The notes beneath the pieces were generated by a model. It saw nothing but the letters and a program-made list of their open reading frames with translations, did no database searches and was not told where the DNA came from. DNA of 64,000 nucleotides from Methanosuratincola petrocarbonis (GTDB taxonomy: Archaea; Thermoproteota; Methanomethylicia; Methanomethylicales; Methanomethylicaceae), in assembly GCA_030522375.1 (NCBI GenBank), contig CP130488.1, positions 1,116,001 through 1,180,000 on the forward strand. Direction: 5' to 3'. Of the stretch, positions 18,125 to 25,717 are shown in pieces. The position numbers and the translations under genes were made by a program. The stretch's first letter is position 1. Each line of letters opens with the position of its first letter.

Positions 18125-18309
18125 TTCAGGTACTCCTTTCGGACCCTCTCTTTTTCATCCTCTTCGTTGAGCTTCTGATCCTTGTAACGGATTTCGTCTA
18201 TCTCCTCCCTAGAGAGCGAGAGACCGCAGCTCTGGCAGATATATCGCTTCCTTGAAGGCTCAAATTTCAGGACCCCTCCGCACTCTGGGCAAACATCGCT
18301 CACAGACAC
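18103..18309 (-). CDS. small zinc-ribbon protein (TFIIB-type ribbon)
   Basis: A 68-residue protein with one zinc ribbon, 'CPECGGVLKF' and 'YICQSCGLSL' (CxxC...CxxC), followed by a charged helix ending 'EYLKWWATKK'. Such ribbons occur at the start of TFB, but no cyclin-like domain follows, so it is a stand-alone ribbon of the archaeal 'transcription factor TFIIB-like' group. GTG start. A TATA-like CTTTAATAG about 30 bp upstream suggests it heads the four-gene operon with CinA-like, GPN GTPase and coiled coil. Confidence 0.72.
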   Translation of the reverse strand: MSVSDVCPECGGVLKFEPSRKRYICQSCGLSLSREEIDEIRYKDQKLNEEDEKERVRKEYLKWWATKK

Positions 18310-18396
18310 CCACCAATCTTGAGATTCCCGTACGTCTATTAAAGAATGATCTACATATCACGGATCTATCTTTTTGTCCCTGATTCCCCTGAGCCG

Positions 18397-19050
18397 TCAA
18401 GTTATAACGTTCTTCAGACCTGCTTCATAAGCGATCTTGAGGGCCATTTCCCACTCGTCCGGTTTCAATCGCCTCTTGAGCTCAGGCAACTCAGCAGCCC
18501 TCCAGTGTGGCGAGTACTGATCCATCAGGTTCACCCTGGTTTCCGGACCGAGTTCCTCTGAAATGAAGGAGACTATCGGCCTCAGGCAGCACTCCAAATG
18601 GCGGGGGAGGACCAGCACCCGTATGAGGAGCTCCCCGCGCTGCCTTGCCTCCCTGAGGTTCCTGGTGATTACTTTCCAATAGCCGCTCACGCCTGAGATC
18701 TTCTCCGCGCAAATGTCCGATCCGTACTTGAAGTCGATCTTGTAGATGTCCACGACGCCCCTCAGAAGAGAGGATGCCTCGGTGGAGTAAAAGCCATTGG
18801 TATTGAAGAATACGGGGGTCTTCTCAGTCTCCCACAGCAGCACCCTCAGCCAGAACGGGATGTGCGGTATCGGGTCCCCACCTACCCAGTTTTGGTTCCT
18901 GCACCCCCTCCTCCCGGCATCGTCGATAAGGGCTGCTATCTCCCGCTCCCCGCAGACCGACCCTTCCGCGAACTGCTGGCTGATCTCCCAGTTCTGGCAG
19001 TGGATGCAGGCAAAGTTGCAGCCCAGGCTAATTCGGCCGGATTCTCTCAC
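18397..19050 (-). CDS. radical SAM protein, catalytic half of a split gene
   Basis: A 217-residue frame starting GTG whose first residues include the radical SAM motif 'CNFACIHC' then 'QNWEISQ', followed by 'RNQNWVGGDPIPH' and 'KIDFKYGSD', matching the core of the PflA-like family. The expected N-terminal cysteine domain is absent and is encoded by the next frame (19047-19514), whose TGA overlaps this GTG as GTGA. Either a frameshift (-1 needed) in one original gene or a real two-subunit split. Terminal 'YEAGLKNVI' is the usual family end. Confidence 0.72.
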   Translation of the reverse strand: MRESGRISLGCNFACIHCQNWEISQQFAEGSVCGEREIAALIDDAGRRGCRNQNWVGGDPIPHIPFWLRVLLWETEKTPVFFNTNGFYSTEASSLLRGVVDIYKIDFKYGSDICAEKISGVSGYWKVITRNLREARQRGELLIRVLVLPRHLECCLRPIVSFISEELGPETRVNLMDQYSPHWRAAELPELKRRLKPDEWEMALKIAYEAGLKNVIT

Positions 19051-19514
19051 CCGTATACCGTGAAGCTGGGCACAACTTCTGGCTCCTCCCCCAGATGGTC
19101 AAAGCACGAGTGGACTCTGAACTCCTTCCCAACCCTGCAGAACCCGAGTTCGCCCTTGAGGCGATCGACACAGCACCTCCTCTCGCATAGCCTGCATGAG
19201 TGCATGATACGCTCCCCGATCCTCGCCTTCAGGTGGAGTAGCGATTTCTCTGGCGGGTCCCCGAGTTCATCAGGATGGACCCTCCCCGAATCTAGATCGT
19301 GCATCAGCACCTCCATTTCCCTGAGAGAGGCGTCATGGATCGCCCACAGCTCGTCCTCGCTGCTCTCCGACCCCCACTCGACCGGGATATGCCTTGAGAC
19401 AACGAACCTGGGAAGGAATTTCCCTTTGAGGATCCCCACGTATCGGGGCATCGAAGAGACGACTTTCGGGTCCTCCAGTGCCCTGACCGCGTCAGGCCTC
19501 CACAATCGCCACAT
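19047..19514 (-). CDS. radical SAM protein, N-terminal half of a split gene
   Basis: A 155-residue frame with a helical lead ('LPRFVVSRHIP...EDELWAIHDASL') and the cysteine cluster 'CRLCERRC' with 'GELGFC' that precedes the radical SAM core in this family, ending at 'EEPEVVPSFTVYG'. The core itself lies in the -1 frame directly downstream. It follows the AmmeMemoRadiSam gene by 19 nt. On its own it could not be a radical SAM enzyme because the CxxxCxxC is in the other frame. Confidence 0.7.
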   Translation of the reverse strand: MWRLWRPDAVRALEDPKVVSSMPRYVGILKGKFLPRFVVSRHIPVEWGSESSEDELWAIHDASLREMEVLMHDLDSGRVHPDELGDPPEKSLLHLKARIGERIMHSCRLCERRCCVDRLKGELGFCRVGKEFRVHSCFDHLGEEPEVVPSFTVYG

Positions 19515-19533
19515 TTCCCCGAACCACCTCCAT

Positions 19534-20535
19534 TCAGACCCTCACATTGATCCTGCTTCCGCAGTAGGCGCAGGAGCTCCCCTTCAGACTCAACGAGGTC
19601 ACCTGGAACCCGATCCTCCCGATGACGAGCTTCCCGCACGATGGGCAGTATGTGTTCTCATACCTGTGTCCCGGGACGTTCCCCAGGTACACATACTTAA
19701 GGCCCTCGAGCCTTGCCAGGTTCCAGAGCTCCTCGAGGAGGCCCTCGGCAGTGGATCCAGGGCCCTCGTACCTGTAGCTGGGGAAGAACCTGAGGATGTG
19801 AAAAGGCGTCTCGTCCCCCAGATTATCAACGACCCACCTTACCAGCTTTGTGAAGGAGTCCTTGATCTCCCCCTGCCAAGGCACGATGAGGTCGGTTATC
19901 TCGACGTGTATGCCCTTTGATTTCATCGCCAAGAGGGACTCGAACACCGGATCCGGGCTCGGGACGCCGCAGAAGCCCCTGTAGAAATCAGGATCCCCGC
20001 TGCCCTTGAAGTCCACGGTTGCCGCATCGAGGTAAGGGTGGATTGCCTCAATCGCCTCGGGGGTCATGTACCCGTTTGTGACGAAGGTATTGAACAGCCC
20101 TGAGCGGTGTGCTGCCCGCGAAGTGTCAAAAGCGTACTCGAAGAATATCGTTGGCTCCGTGTATGTGTAGCTTATCGAGGAACAGCGCAGGGAGAGGGCC
20201 TCGCTAACGACCAGCTCGGGGGGGAAGTCCTCCCCAGTGATGGTCTCCTCCTGGCTTATCACCCAATTGTCGCAGAAATTGCACCTGAAGTTGCAGCCGA
20301 CGGTGGCAAGCGAGAATGCGGTGCTTCCGGGGTGGAAGTGGTAGAGCGGCTTCTTCTCGATTGGATCCACAGCATAGCTGGCTGCCTTGCCGTAGACCAG
20401 CGTCTCCAGCCTGCCGCTCCGGTTCTCCCGTACCCTGCAGACGCCCCGCTTCCCCGGCTGGATCACGCAATGCCAGGCGCATAGGTTGCACCTTACTGCC
20501 CCCTTGTCCAGCCTCTGGTAGAGCATAGCCTCCAA
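19534..20535 (-). CDS. AmmeMemoRadiSam-system radical SAM enzyme
   Basis: A 333-residue radical SAM protein with the standard layout: N-terminal 'VRCNLCAWHC' and 'GKRGVCRVREN', 'DPIEKKPLYHFHPGS', the cluster motif 'CNFRCNFC' near residue 81, 'YTYTEPTIFFEY', and a C-terminal ribbon 'CPSCGKLVI...CAYCGSRI'. The family is linked to the AMMECR1 and Memo proteins in many archaea and bacteria, with an unknown product; neither partner is visible in this window. First gene of a minus-strand cluster with the split radical SAM gene. Confidence 0.88.
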   Translation of the reverse strand: MEAMLYQRLDKGAVRCNLCAWHCVIQPGKRGVCRVRENRSGRLETLVYGKAASYAVDPIEKKPLYHFHPGSTAFSLATVGCNFRCNFCDNWVISQEETITGEDFPPELVVSEALSLRCSSISYTYTEPTIFFEYAFDTSRAAHRSGLFNTFVTNGYMTPEAIEAIHPYLDAATVDFKGSGDPDFYRGFCGVPSPDPVFESLLAMKSKGIHVEITDLIVPWQGEIKDSFTKLVRWVVDNLGDETPFHILRFFPSYRYEGPGSTAEGLLEELWNLARLEGLKYVYLGNVPGHRYENTYCPSCGKLVIGRIGFQVTSLSLKGSSCAYCGSRINVRV

Positions 20536-20596
20536 TAGGATTTCCCCGCATAAGTCTTAAGAGGGGATGAATATTAAGAATTTTGAGCTGGTCACT

Positions 20597-21466
20597 ATGA
20601 TAGTGGTCCCCGGTCCATCATCGGTAGACCTCGGCAAGAGAGTTGCGGGGCTGATTTCTGCAGAAACGGTCGATCTAGACTATAAGAACTTCCCGGACGG
20701 CGAGTCCTACCTCCGCCTATCGAGATCCGTTGAAGGCGAGGATGTGGTGCTCATCCACACGACTTACCCGCAGCAGGACAAGCGCCTAATCGAGCTCCTG
20801 CTGATCACTGATGCGCTCAAGGATCTAGGCGCAGAGAGGGTCAGGGTAGTCGTCCCGTACATGGCATACGCGAGGCAGGACACCAGGTTCAGGGATGGGG
20901 AAGCGGTCAGCATAAGGACGCTCCTCAGGCTTGTCGAGGCTTCAGGCGCAGACGAATTCTACACGGTCGACATCCACAAGGAGGCCACCCTGGGCGCTTT
21001 CAAAATCAAGGCGAAGAACCTCTACGGCACCGAGGTGATAGGCGAGCACCTGGGAATGATGGGCCTCAAGGATCCGTACATCCTCTCCCCGGACAAAGGG
21101 GCGATAATGATCGCGAAGAGGGTCGCGGAACGGCTTGGGGCGGAGTATGGCAATTTCGAGAAGACCCGTGACAGGATCACCGGGGCGATAACCGTGAGGG
21201 GAGAGGCAGTCGACGTGAGAGGCAAGGACGCAGTGATAGTCGACGACCTGATCAGCACAGGGGGTACGATAGCGAACGCTGCCCGGCTCCTAAAGGAATG
21301 GGGCGCCAAGAGGGTCCTTGCGGCATGCACGCATCCATTACTGGTCGCAGGGGCCTCAGAGAGGATGCGCGAGGCTGGTGTGGACGAAGTCCTTGGCACC
21401 GATACAGTCAGTAGCCCGATAAGCCGCATAAGCGTCGCCCCGCTCATAGCGAAGGAGCTACGCTAG
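20597..21466 (+). CDS. prs: ribose-phosphate pyrophosphokinase
   Basis: This enzyme makes PRPP from ribose 5-phosphate and ATP for nucleotide, histidine and NAD synthesis. Seen are 'KNFPDGESYLRL', the 'PYMAYARQDTRF' catalytic loop, 'VDIHKEA', and the PRPP-binding 'AVIVDDLISTGGT'. The frame opens at ATG 20567, but family members start at 'MIVVPGPSS', so ATG 20597 is better; AATATTAAG at about 20570 would be its TATA box with a leaderless start. About 289 residues. Followed one nucleotide later by the Trm11-like gene. Confidence 0.94.
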   Translation: MIVVPGPSSVDLGKRVAGLISAETVDLDYKNFPDGESYLRLSRSVEGEDVVLIHTTYPQQDKRLIELLLITDALKDLGAERVRVVVPYMAYARQDTRFRDGEAVSIRTLLRLVEASGADEFYTVDIHKEATLGAFKIKAKNLYGTEVIGEHLGMMGLKDPYILSPDKGAIMIAKRVAERLGAEYGNFEKTRDRITGAITVRGEAVDVRGKDAVIVDDLISTGGTIANAARLLKEWGAKRVLAACTHPLLVAGASERMREAGVDEVLGTDTVSSPISRISVAPLIAKELR

Positions 21467-21467
21467 G

Positions 21468-22496
21468 TTGCCGAAGAGCACCTTCCTCCTACTCTCAGGG
21501 GAACACCCGACGCTCCCTTATGCTGAGGTCAGGGCGATCCTTAGATCGGAGGGGATCAGTTACGTCGAGAACGAGAGGAGCGACCAAGTGCTAATCCTGA
21601 CTCTGAAGGATGGGATCGAAGAGCTGCTGAGCTCAAGGGCTGCACTGGTCATGGAAGGAGGGGACCTACTGGGGCGGGCCGGGCTCAGCATGGAATCGGT
21701 AATGCGCACCTGCGGTGAGATAGACTGGGGGTTTTTGGGGGGCAGGACCTTCGGCGTGAGGGCCAACAGGGTCAAGAGGTACTGGGACGGGGCAGACCTG
21801 CAGGCTCTGGAGAGGGCAATTGGTGACTCTGTGCCGCGGAGCATTGGTGCCAGGGTGGACCTGAGCAGGCCAGAGGTCTGGGTCAGGGCGGTCGTATCGG
21901 GGGAGAGCGTCTACATCTTCGCGCTCGGTTTCAGGACGGACAGGGGGGCGTTCGTGAGGAGGAGGCCGAAGACCCGACCGTATTTCCACCCAGGCGTCTT
22001 GGAGCCAAAGATCGCCAGGGTGTTTGTGAACCTGTCATCAGTCAGGCCCAAGGACCTGTTCCTTGATCCTTTTTGCGGCACAGGGGGGTTCCTCATCGAG
22101 GCCGCGATGATGGGGATGGATGCAGTTGGGATCGACCTGGACCTCAGGATGGTCAGGGGCGCAATGAAGAACACACGGTTTTACGGTCTCGACTGCGGCG
22201 TGGTGCACGGGGACGGCACATCAGGCATCGTGAGGAGGGTTGACGGGATCGCTACCGACCCACCGTATGGCAGGGGGACGTCTACAGGGGGGGAGAGGGT
22301 CGAAGACCTGATGAGGGGGCTCGCCAAGATGGCTTGCGACGTACTTAAGAGCAGAGGAAGGATCTGCTTCGCGTCGCCGTCTGAGATAAGCCCCTCGAGG
22401 ATCGCCGAGGAGGAAGGGCTCACGGTCCTCGAGGAACATGTGATGAGAGTCCATAAATCGCTGACGCGCGCAATAGTAGTCGCAGAGAGGGAGTGA
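21468..22496 (+). CDS. Trm11/Trm-G10-like tRNA (guanine-N2) methyltransferase
   Basis: A 342-residue protein starting TTG. An N-terminal THUMP-type part ('FLLLSGEHPTLPYAEVRAIL') leads to 'RPKTRPYFHPGVLEPKIARVFVNLS', the SAM site 'DPFCGTGGFLIEA', and the catalytic 'ATDPPYGRG' (D-PPY), the pattern of the archaeal enzyme that makes m2G/m2,2G at tRNA position 10. Two nucleotides separate its stop from the RNase Z start. It sits with other tRNA maturation genes. Confidence 0.87.
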   Translation: MPKSTFLLLSGEHPTLPYAEVRAILRSEGISYVENERSDQVLILTLKDGIEELLSSRAALVMEGGDLLGRAGLSMESVMRTCGEIDWGFLGGRTFGVRANRVKRYWDGADLQALERAIGDSVPRSIGARVDLSRPEVWVRAVVSGESVYIFALGFRTDRGAFVRRRPKTRPYFHPGVLEPKIARVFVNLSSVRPKDLFLDPFCGTGGFLIEAAMMGMDAVGIDLDLRMVRGAMKNTRFYGLDCGVVHGDGTSGIVRRVDGIATDPPYGRGTSTGGERVEDLMRGLAKMACDVLKSRGRICFASPSEISPSRIAEEEGLTVLEEHVMRVHKSLTRAIVVAERE

Positions 22497-22497
22497 A

Positions 22498-23403
22498 GTG
22501 AGGGTAACATTCCTAGGGACCTCTGCGGGGACGCCTACACCAGACCGCGGTCTGCCTTCGGTATTGCTGGAGGTCGAAGGAGAGCAGCTACTTCTGGACT
22601 GCGGGGAGGGCACCCAGCGCCAGATGATGAAGGCGGGAGCCAGCCTAGGCAAGAGGATGAAGATCTTCATAACGCATATGCACGGGGACCACATATTCGG
22701 ACTCCCGGGGCTCATCCAGACAATGAACCTCATAAACAGGAGGCACCCCCTCGAGGTCTTCGGCCCGCCCGGGATCAGAGATTTCATAGAGCAGACCACG
22801 GTCCCAGCTATGTGCGAGCCGGCTTTCGAGCTGGGGGTGCACGAGGTCGGAGGCGGGGAGATCATCAGCTGCAGGAATTATACTGTGACCGGCGCATGGG
22901 GGGAGCATTCCGTCCCCAACATCGGGTACAGGATCACTGTGGGCGGAAGCCCAGGGAGGTTTCTCCCAGAGAAGGCGAGGGCGCTCGGGGTGCCCGAGGG
23001 GCCACTATGGGGCGCGCTCAAGGCGGGCAAGCCGGCGGTCCTCGAGGGGGGGCGCGAGGTGAAGCCCTCTGATGTGCTCGGGGATCCCGTCAGGGGGGTC
23101 TCGGTAGTCTACTCAGGGGACACGAGACCGAGCGAGGGGATCGTCAGGCTCGCGGAAGGCGCTGAGCTGCTCATACATGAGAGCACCTTCTCGGAGGAGC
23201 TCAGGGAGAGGGCATGGGAAGAAGGGCATTCCACTGCACGCGGGGCTGCCGAGGTGGCGAGCAGGGCAGGGGTCAAAAAGCTGATCCTGACGCATTTCAG
23301 CGCAAGGTATCCCGACGCCTCCTTGCTGGAGGCGGAGGCGAGGGCAATCTTCGCCAACTCCTCTGCGGCAAAGGACCTGGAGGCTTACGAGCTGAAGACC
23401 TGA
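22498..23403 (+). CDS. rnz: ribonuclease Z (tRNA 3' processing)
   Basis: A 301-residue metallo-beta-lactamase nuclease that removes tRNA 3' trailers. Motifs: 'FLGTSAGTPTPDRG' at the start, 'LLDCGEGTQRQM', metal site 'THMHGDHIFGLPGL', 'VYSGDTRPSEG', 'LIHESTF', and 'LTHFSARY'. The GTG start is 2 nt after the methyltransferase stop, so the two are co-translated. The end overlaps the convergent TIM-barrel gene by 19 nt. Confidence 0.94.
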   Translation: MRVTFLGTSAGTPTPDRGLPSVLLEVEGEQLLLDCGEGTQRQMMKAGASLGKRMKIFITHMHGDHIFGLPGLIQTMNLINRRHPLEVFGPPGIRDFIEQTTVPAMCEPAFELGVHEVGGGEIISCRNYTVTGAWGEHSVPNIGYRITVGGSPGRFLPEKARALGVPEGPLWGALKAGKPAVLEGGREVKPSDVLGDPVRGVSVVYSGDTRPSEGIVRLAEGAELLIHESTFSEELRERAWEEGHSTARGAAEVASRAGVKKLILTHFSARYPDASLLEAEARAIFANSSAAKDLEAYELKT

Positions 23404-24155
23404 CGGGCTGCAGCGACCGACTCAAGGGCTTCGGGGATCGTGTTTGCTTCCACGACCGCTGTCACCGAGGAGATGTCGATCGCCCTCTTCAGGAGGTTCC
23501 AGTCAACGGTCCCCCTGCCGACAGGCAAGTGGGTGTCCCTGTCTCCCATATTGTCATGCAGGTGCAGGTGCCTGATCCGGCCTCTGAGCAAGGCAAGAAA
23601 CTCCTCCAGCAAGCCCCTTGTGTTGGCATGCCCGACGTCGAGTGCGACCCCAAAATCCAGGCCCTCCTCTGAGAGCCTGAGGAAATCCTGAGGAGTCTGG
23701 AAGAATAACCTTGTCCCAGCAGGCATGTTCTCCAAGCAGACCGGCACCCCCTCCCGGGCGGCATGCGCGCTGATCTCGGAGAGCGACTCAGAATTCAGGC
23801 GCCAGTGGGCTTCCTGATCCCCGCGACCATCCGGAGGGAACGAGCCCGGGTGGACGACCACCAAGAGGGCGCCGAGCTCACGGGCATGGTCGATAGACTC
23901 CTTCACGATCTGAGTGGAGAGGCGCCTCACCCTCTCGTTCGCCGAGGCTATGTTCAGGTCGATTATCGGGGCATGGATAGTGTAGCAGGTATCCCCTACA
24001 GAACTTAGGTCGAGCAGGAGCCTTATCTTAGGCCCGTCCAGCCGATCCGCCCAGTCATCGATTACTTCTATTACGGGCGCGGTGGATTCTCGATAGAACG
24101 CTATCTTCTTGAAGGTCTCTCCGAACGTGCAGAGCGTAGATATCCCGATTGGCAT
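23385..24155 (-). CDS. sugar phosphate isomerase/epimerase-like TIM barrel
   Basis: A 256-residue AP-endonuclease-2-type TIM barrel (COG1082). Metal-ligand-like positions are visible: 'VHPGSFPPDG', 'VCLENMPAG', 'VALDVGHAN' and 'HLHLHDNMGD'. Family members are isomerases, epimerases or endonuclease IV; the substrate cannot be read from sequence. It overlaps the end of the UPF0201 gene upstream by about 55 nt in another frame, and shares an operon with UPF0200 and UPF0201. Confidence 0.82.
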   Translation of the reverse strand: MPIGISTLCTFGETFKKIAFYRESTAPVIEVIDDWADRLDGPKIRLLLDLSSVGDTCYTIHAPIIDLNIASANERVRRLSTQIVKESIDHARELGALLVVVHPGSFPPDGRGDQEAHWRLNSESLSEISAHAAREGVPVCLENMPAGTRLFFQTPQDFLRLSEEGLDFGVALDVGHANTRGLLEEFLALLRGRIRHLHLHDNMGDRDTHLPVGRGTVDWNLLKRAIDISSVTAVVEANTIPEALESVAAARQVFSS

Positions 24156-24568
24156 ACCTCATCTATTGGCCTCCCGTCCACAGTCCTAGTTGCAAGCCAG
24201 TCAATAAATGATTTTGGATCCTCGGTCTCGACGGTGAACTTGATCGGGCCCAATGGGGACTCCCCTTCCGGCATGCAGAAGGAGACGTGCCCGGCGTAGG
24301 CGACCTGTTTGTTGAGGTAGAAGGTGAACTGGTTGCCCCTGATCCCCTTCATCATGAGCTTCCTTGCCGCGTCGAGTATGCGCTCCCTGCGGAGGAGCTG
24401 CCTCAGAGCCACCAGCATCGACTCGTCGCCTTCCTGGACGAGGAACCTCTGTTGCCCCCTCTGTATGACACGGAAAGGCTTCGTTCCCGTCAGGTTGGAG
24501 ACTGCCGTCGCCACCTTCTCCTCATCCTCGGTGGCGCGCACCTCCGCCTCAACGACTACTTTTGCCAT
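24101..24568 (-). CDS. UPF0201 family RNA-binding-domain protein
   Basis: About 155 residues beginning 'MAKVVVEAEVRATEDEEKV', the standard start of archaeal UPF0201 proteins; the frame is open upstream to 24607 but GGTGAGGT just before 24568 decides the start. 'RGNQFTFYLNKQVAYAGHVSF' and 'GPIKFTVE' are conserved family blocks. Function unknown; the fold resembles ribosomal L5-like RNA-binding domains. Its last 55 nt overlap the TIM-barrel gene. Confidence 0.85.
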   Translation of the reverse strand: MAKVVVEAEVRATEDEEKVATAVSNLTGTKPFRVIQRGQQRFLVQEGDESMLVALRQLLRRERILDAARKLMMKGIRGNQFTFYLNKQVAYAGHVSFCMPEGESPLGPIKFTVETEDPKSFIDWLATRTVDGRPIDEVCQSGYLRSARSERPSRR

Positions 24569-25097
24569 AGACCTCACCGCTGAAGATGCGCTTGACGGAG
24601 TCGACAAGCTCGGGGATGGGCCCTTCGTTGATCAGCACCAGGTCAGCCAGCGCGATGACAGAACCCAGTCCGACACCGAGCTCCCGCATGTCCCTCTCCT
24701 CGAAGCTTTTCCAGTCCTTGGGATCGTCGGCCCTCCCCCGCCTAAGGAGGCGCTCGAACCGGGTCTTGGGGGAAGCATGGACGGCTATGAGGAAGACCTC
24801 CTCGTTTGACCGCAGGTAGTTGAGCTCGTCGAGGCTCCTGACGCCCTCGATTACGATGGGCGACCTTTTGTTCCGGATCCTTTCGAGGCATTTCTGCGCC
24901 ACAACGCTGTTCCCATGTTCCCTCCTGAGTTCGAGCATCAGCGCCCCCAGGGACTCTGGGGTTATGGGGATGCCCCTTGCCTTTGCCTCGTCCCTTATCA
25001 CGTCTCCCATATTCAGGACTGTGAACCCCATCAAACTGGCTGTTTCAGAGACCACGGATTTGCCCGAGCCAGGCATCCCCGTAATGCAGTATATCAT
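24549..25097 (-). CDS. UPF0200 / dephospho-CoA kinase-like NTPase
   Basis: A 182-residue P-loop kinase-like protein starting 'MIYCITGMPGSGKS' (Walker A), followed by 'LNMGDVIRDEA', 'VIEGVRSLDEL' and the lid-type 'RFERLLRRGRADD'. This matches archaeal UPF0200, related to adenylate kinase and dephospho-CoA kinase, with no settled substrate. The frame is open to 25133, but ATG 25097 is the family start. It overlaps the UPF0201 start by 20 nt. Divergent from the ThpR gene. Confidence 0.88.
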   Translation of the reverse strand: MIYCITGMPGSGKSVVSETASLMGFTVLNMGDVIRDEAKARGIPITPESLGALMLELRREHGNSVVAQKCLERIRNKRSPIVIEGVRSLDELNYLRSNEEVFLIAVHASPKTRFERLLRRGRADDPKDWKSFEERDMRELGVGLGSVIALADLVLINEGPIPELVDSVKRIFSGEVYGKSSR

Positions 25098-25159
25098 TGC
25101 GCTCCCCGAAAAAGAAGTTAAATGTGTCCGCATATAACGGTTATCCAGAGTGGTATGGC

Positions 25160-25717
25160 ATGGAATCTGTGAGGGCTTTCTTCGCTCTCGAGATCTCTGA
25201 TGATATGAGGAGGAGGATAGCCGATCTCGGAAAGGAGGTAGCCAAGTCTGGGGCAGACGTCAAGGTAGTGGAGGCAGAGAACCTCCACGTGACAATGAAG
25301 TTCCTGGGGGAGGTGCCCGTATCGAAGGTCGAGGAGATCTCGGGTGCGATTCAAGGGATGAGAATCAGGAGGTTCGAGCTTGAGGCGAGGGGTGCAGGGG
25401 CCTTCCCAGACAGGCGGATGATAAGGGTGGTGTGGGTCGGGATCGGCAGGGGGTCAGTCGAGGTCACGGAGGTCGCCAGGAAGCTGGACGACGCCCTTGG
25501 GAGGTTCGGCTTCCCTAAGGAGAAGAGGTTCGTCCCACACATAACAGTCGGAAGGGTCAGGTCCCAGAGGAACAGGGAAGCCCTGCAAAATCTCCTGGAC
25601 ACTCACTCGCAGACAGTCTTCGGGACGACTCTGGTCGACCGGCTGGTCCTGAAGAAGAGCACGCTGACGGGGTCGGGTCCCGTGTACACAGATCTGAAGG
25701 TGTTCCCATTTGAGTGA
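25160..25717 (+). CDS. thpR: RNA 2',3'-cyclic phosphodiesterase (2'-5' RNA ligase family)
   Basis: A 185-residue 2H phosphoesterase. Both catalytic HxTx motifs are present: 'NLHVTMKFLGEV' near residue 42 and 'VPHITVGRVRS' near 127. Family enzymes open 2',3'-cyclic phosphates and can join tRNA halves through 2'-5' bonds in vitro. Start at ATG 25160 beginning 'MESVRAFFALEI', typical for the family. Its stop overlaps the TTG start of the CCA-adding enzyme by 8 nt, so the two are coupled, which fits a tRNA-end role. Confidence 0.9.
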   Translation: MESVRAFFALEISDDMRRRIADLGKEVAKSGADVKVVEAENLHVTMKFLGEVPVSKVEEISGAIQGMRIRRFELEARGAGAFPDRRMIRVVWVGIGRGSVEVTEVARKLDDALGRFGFPKEKRFVPHITVGRVRSQRNREALQNLLDTHSQTVFGTTLVDRLVLKKSTLTGSGPVYTDLKVFPFE

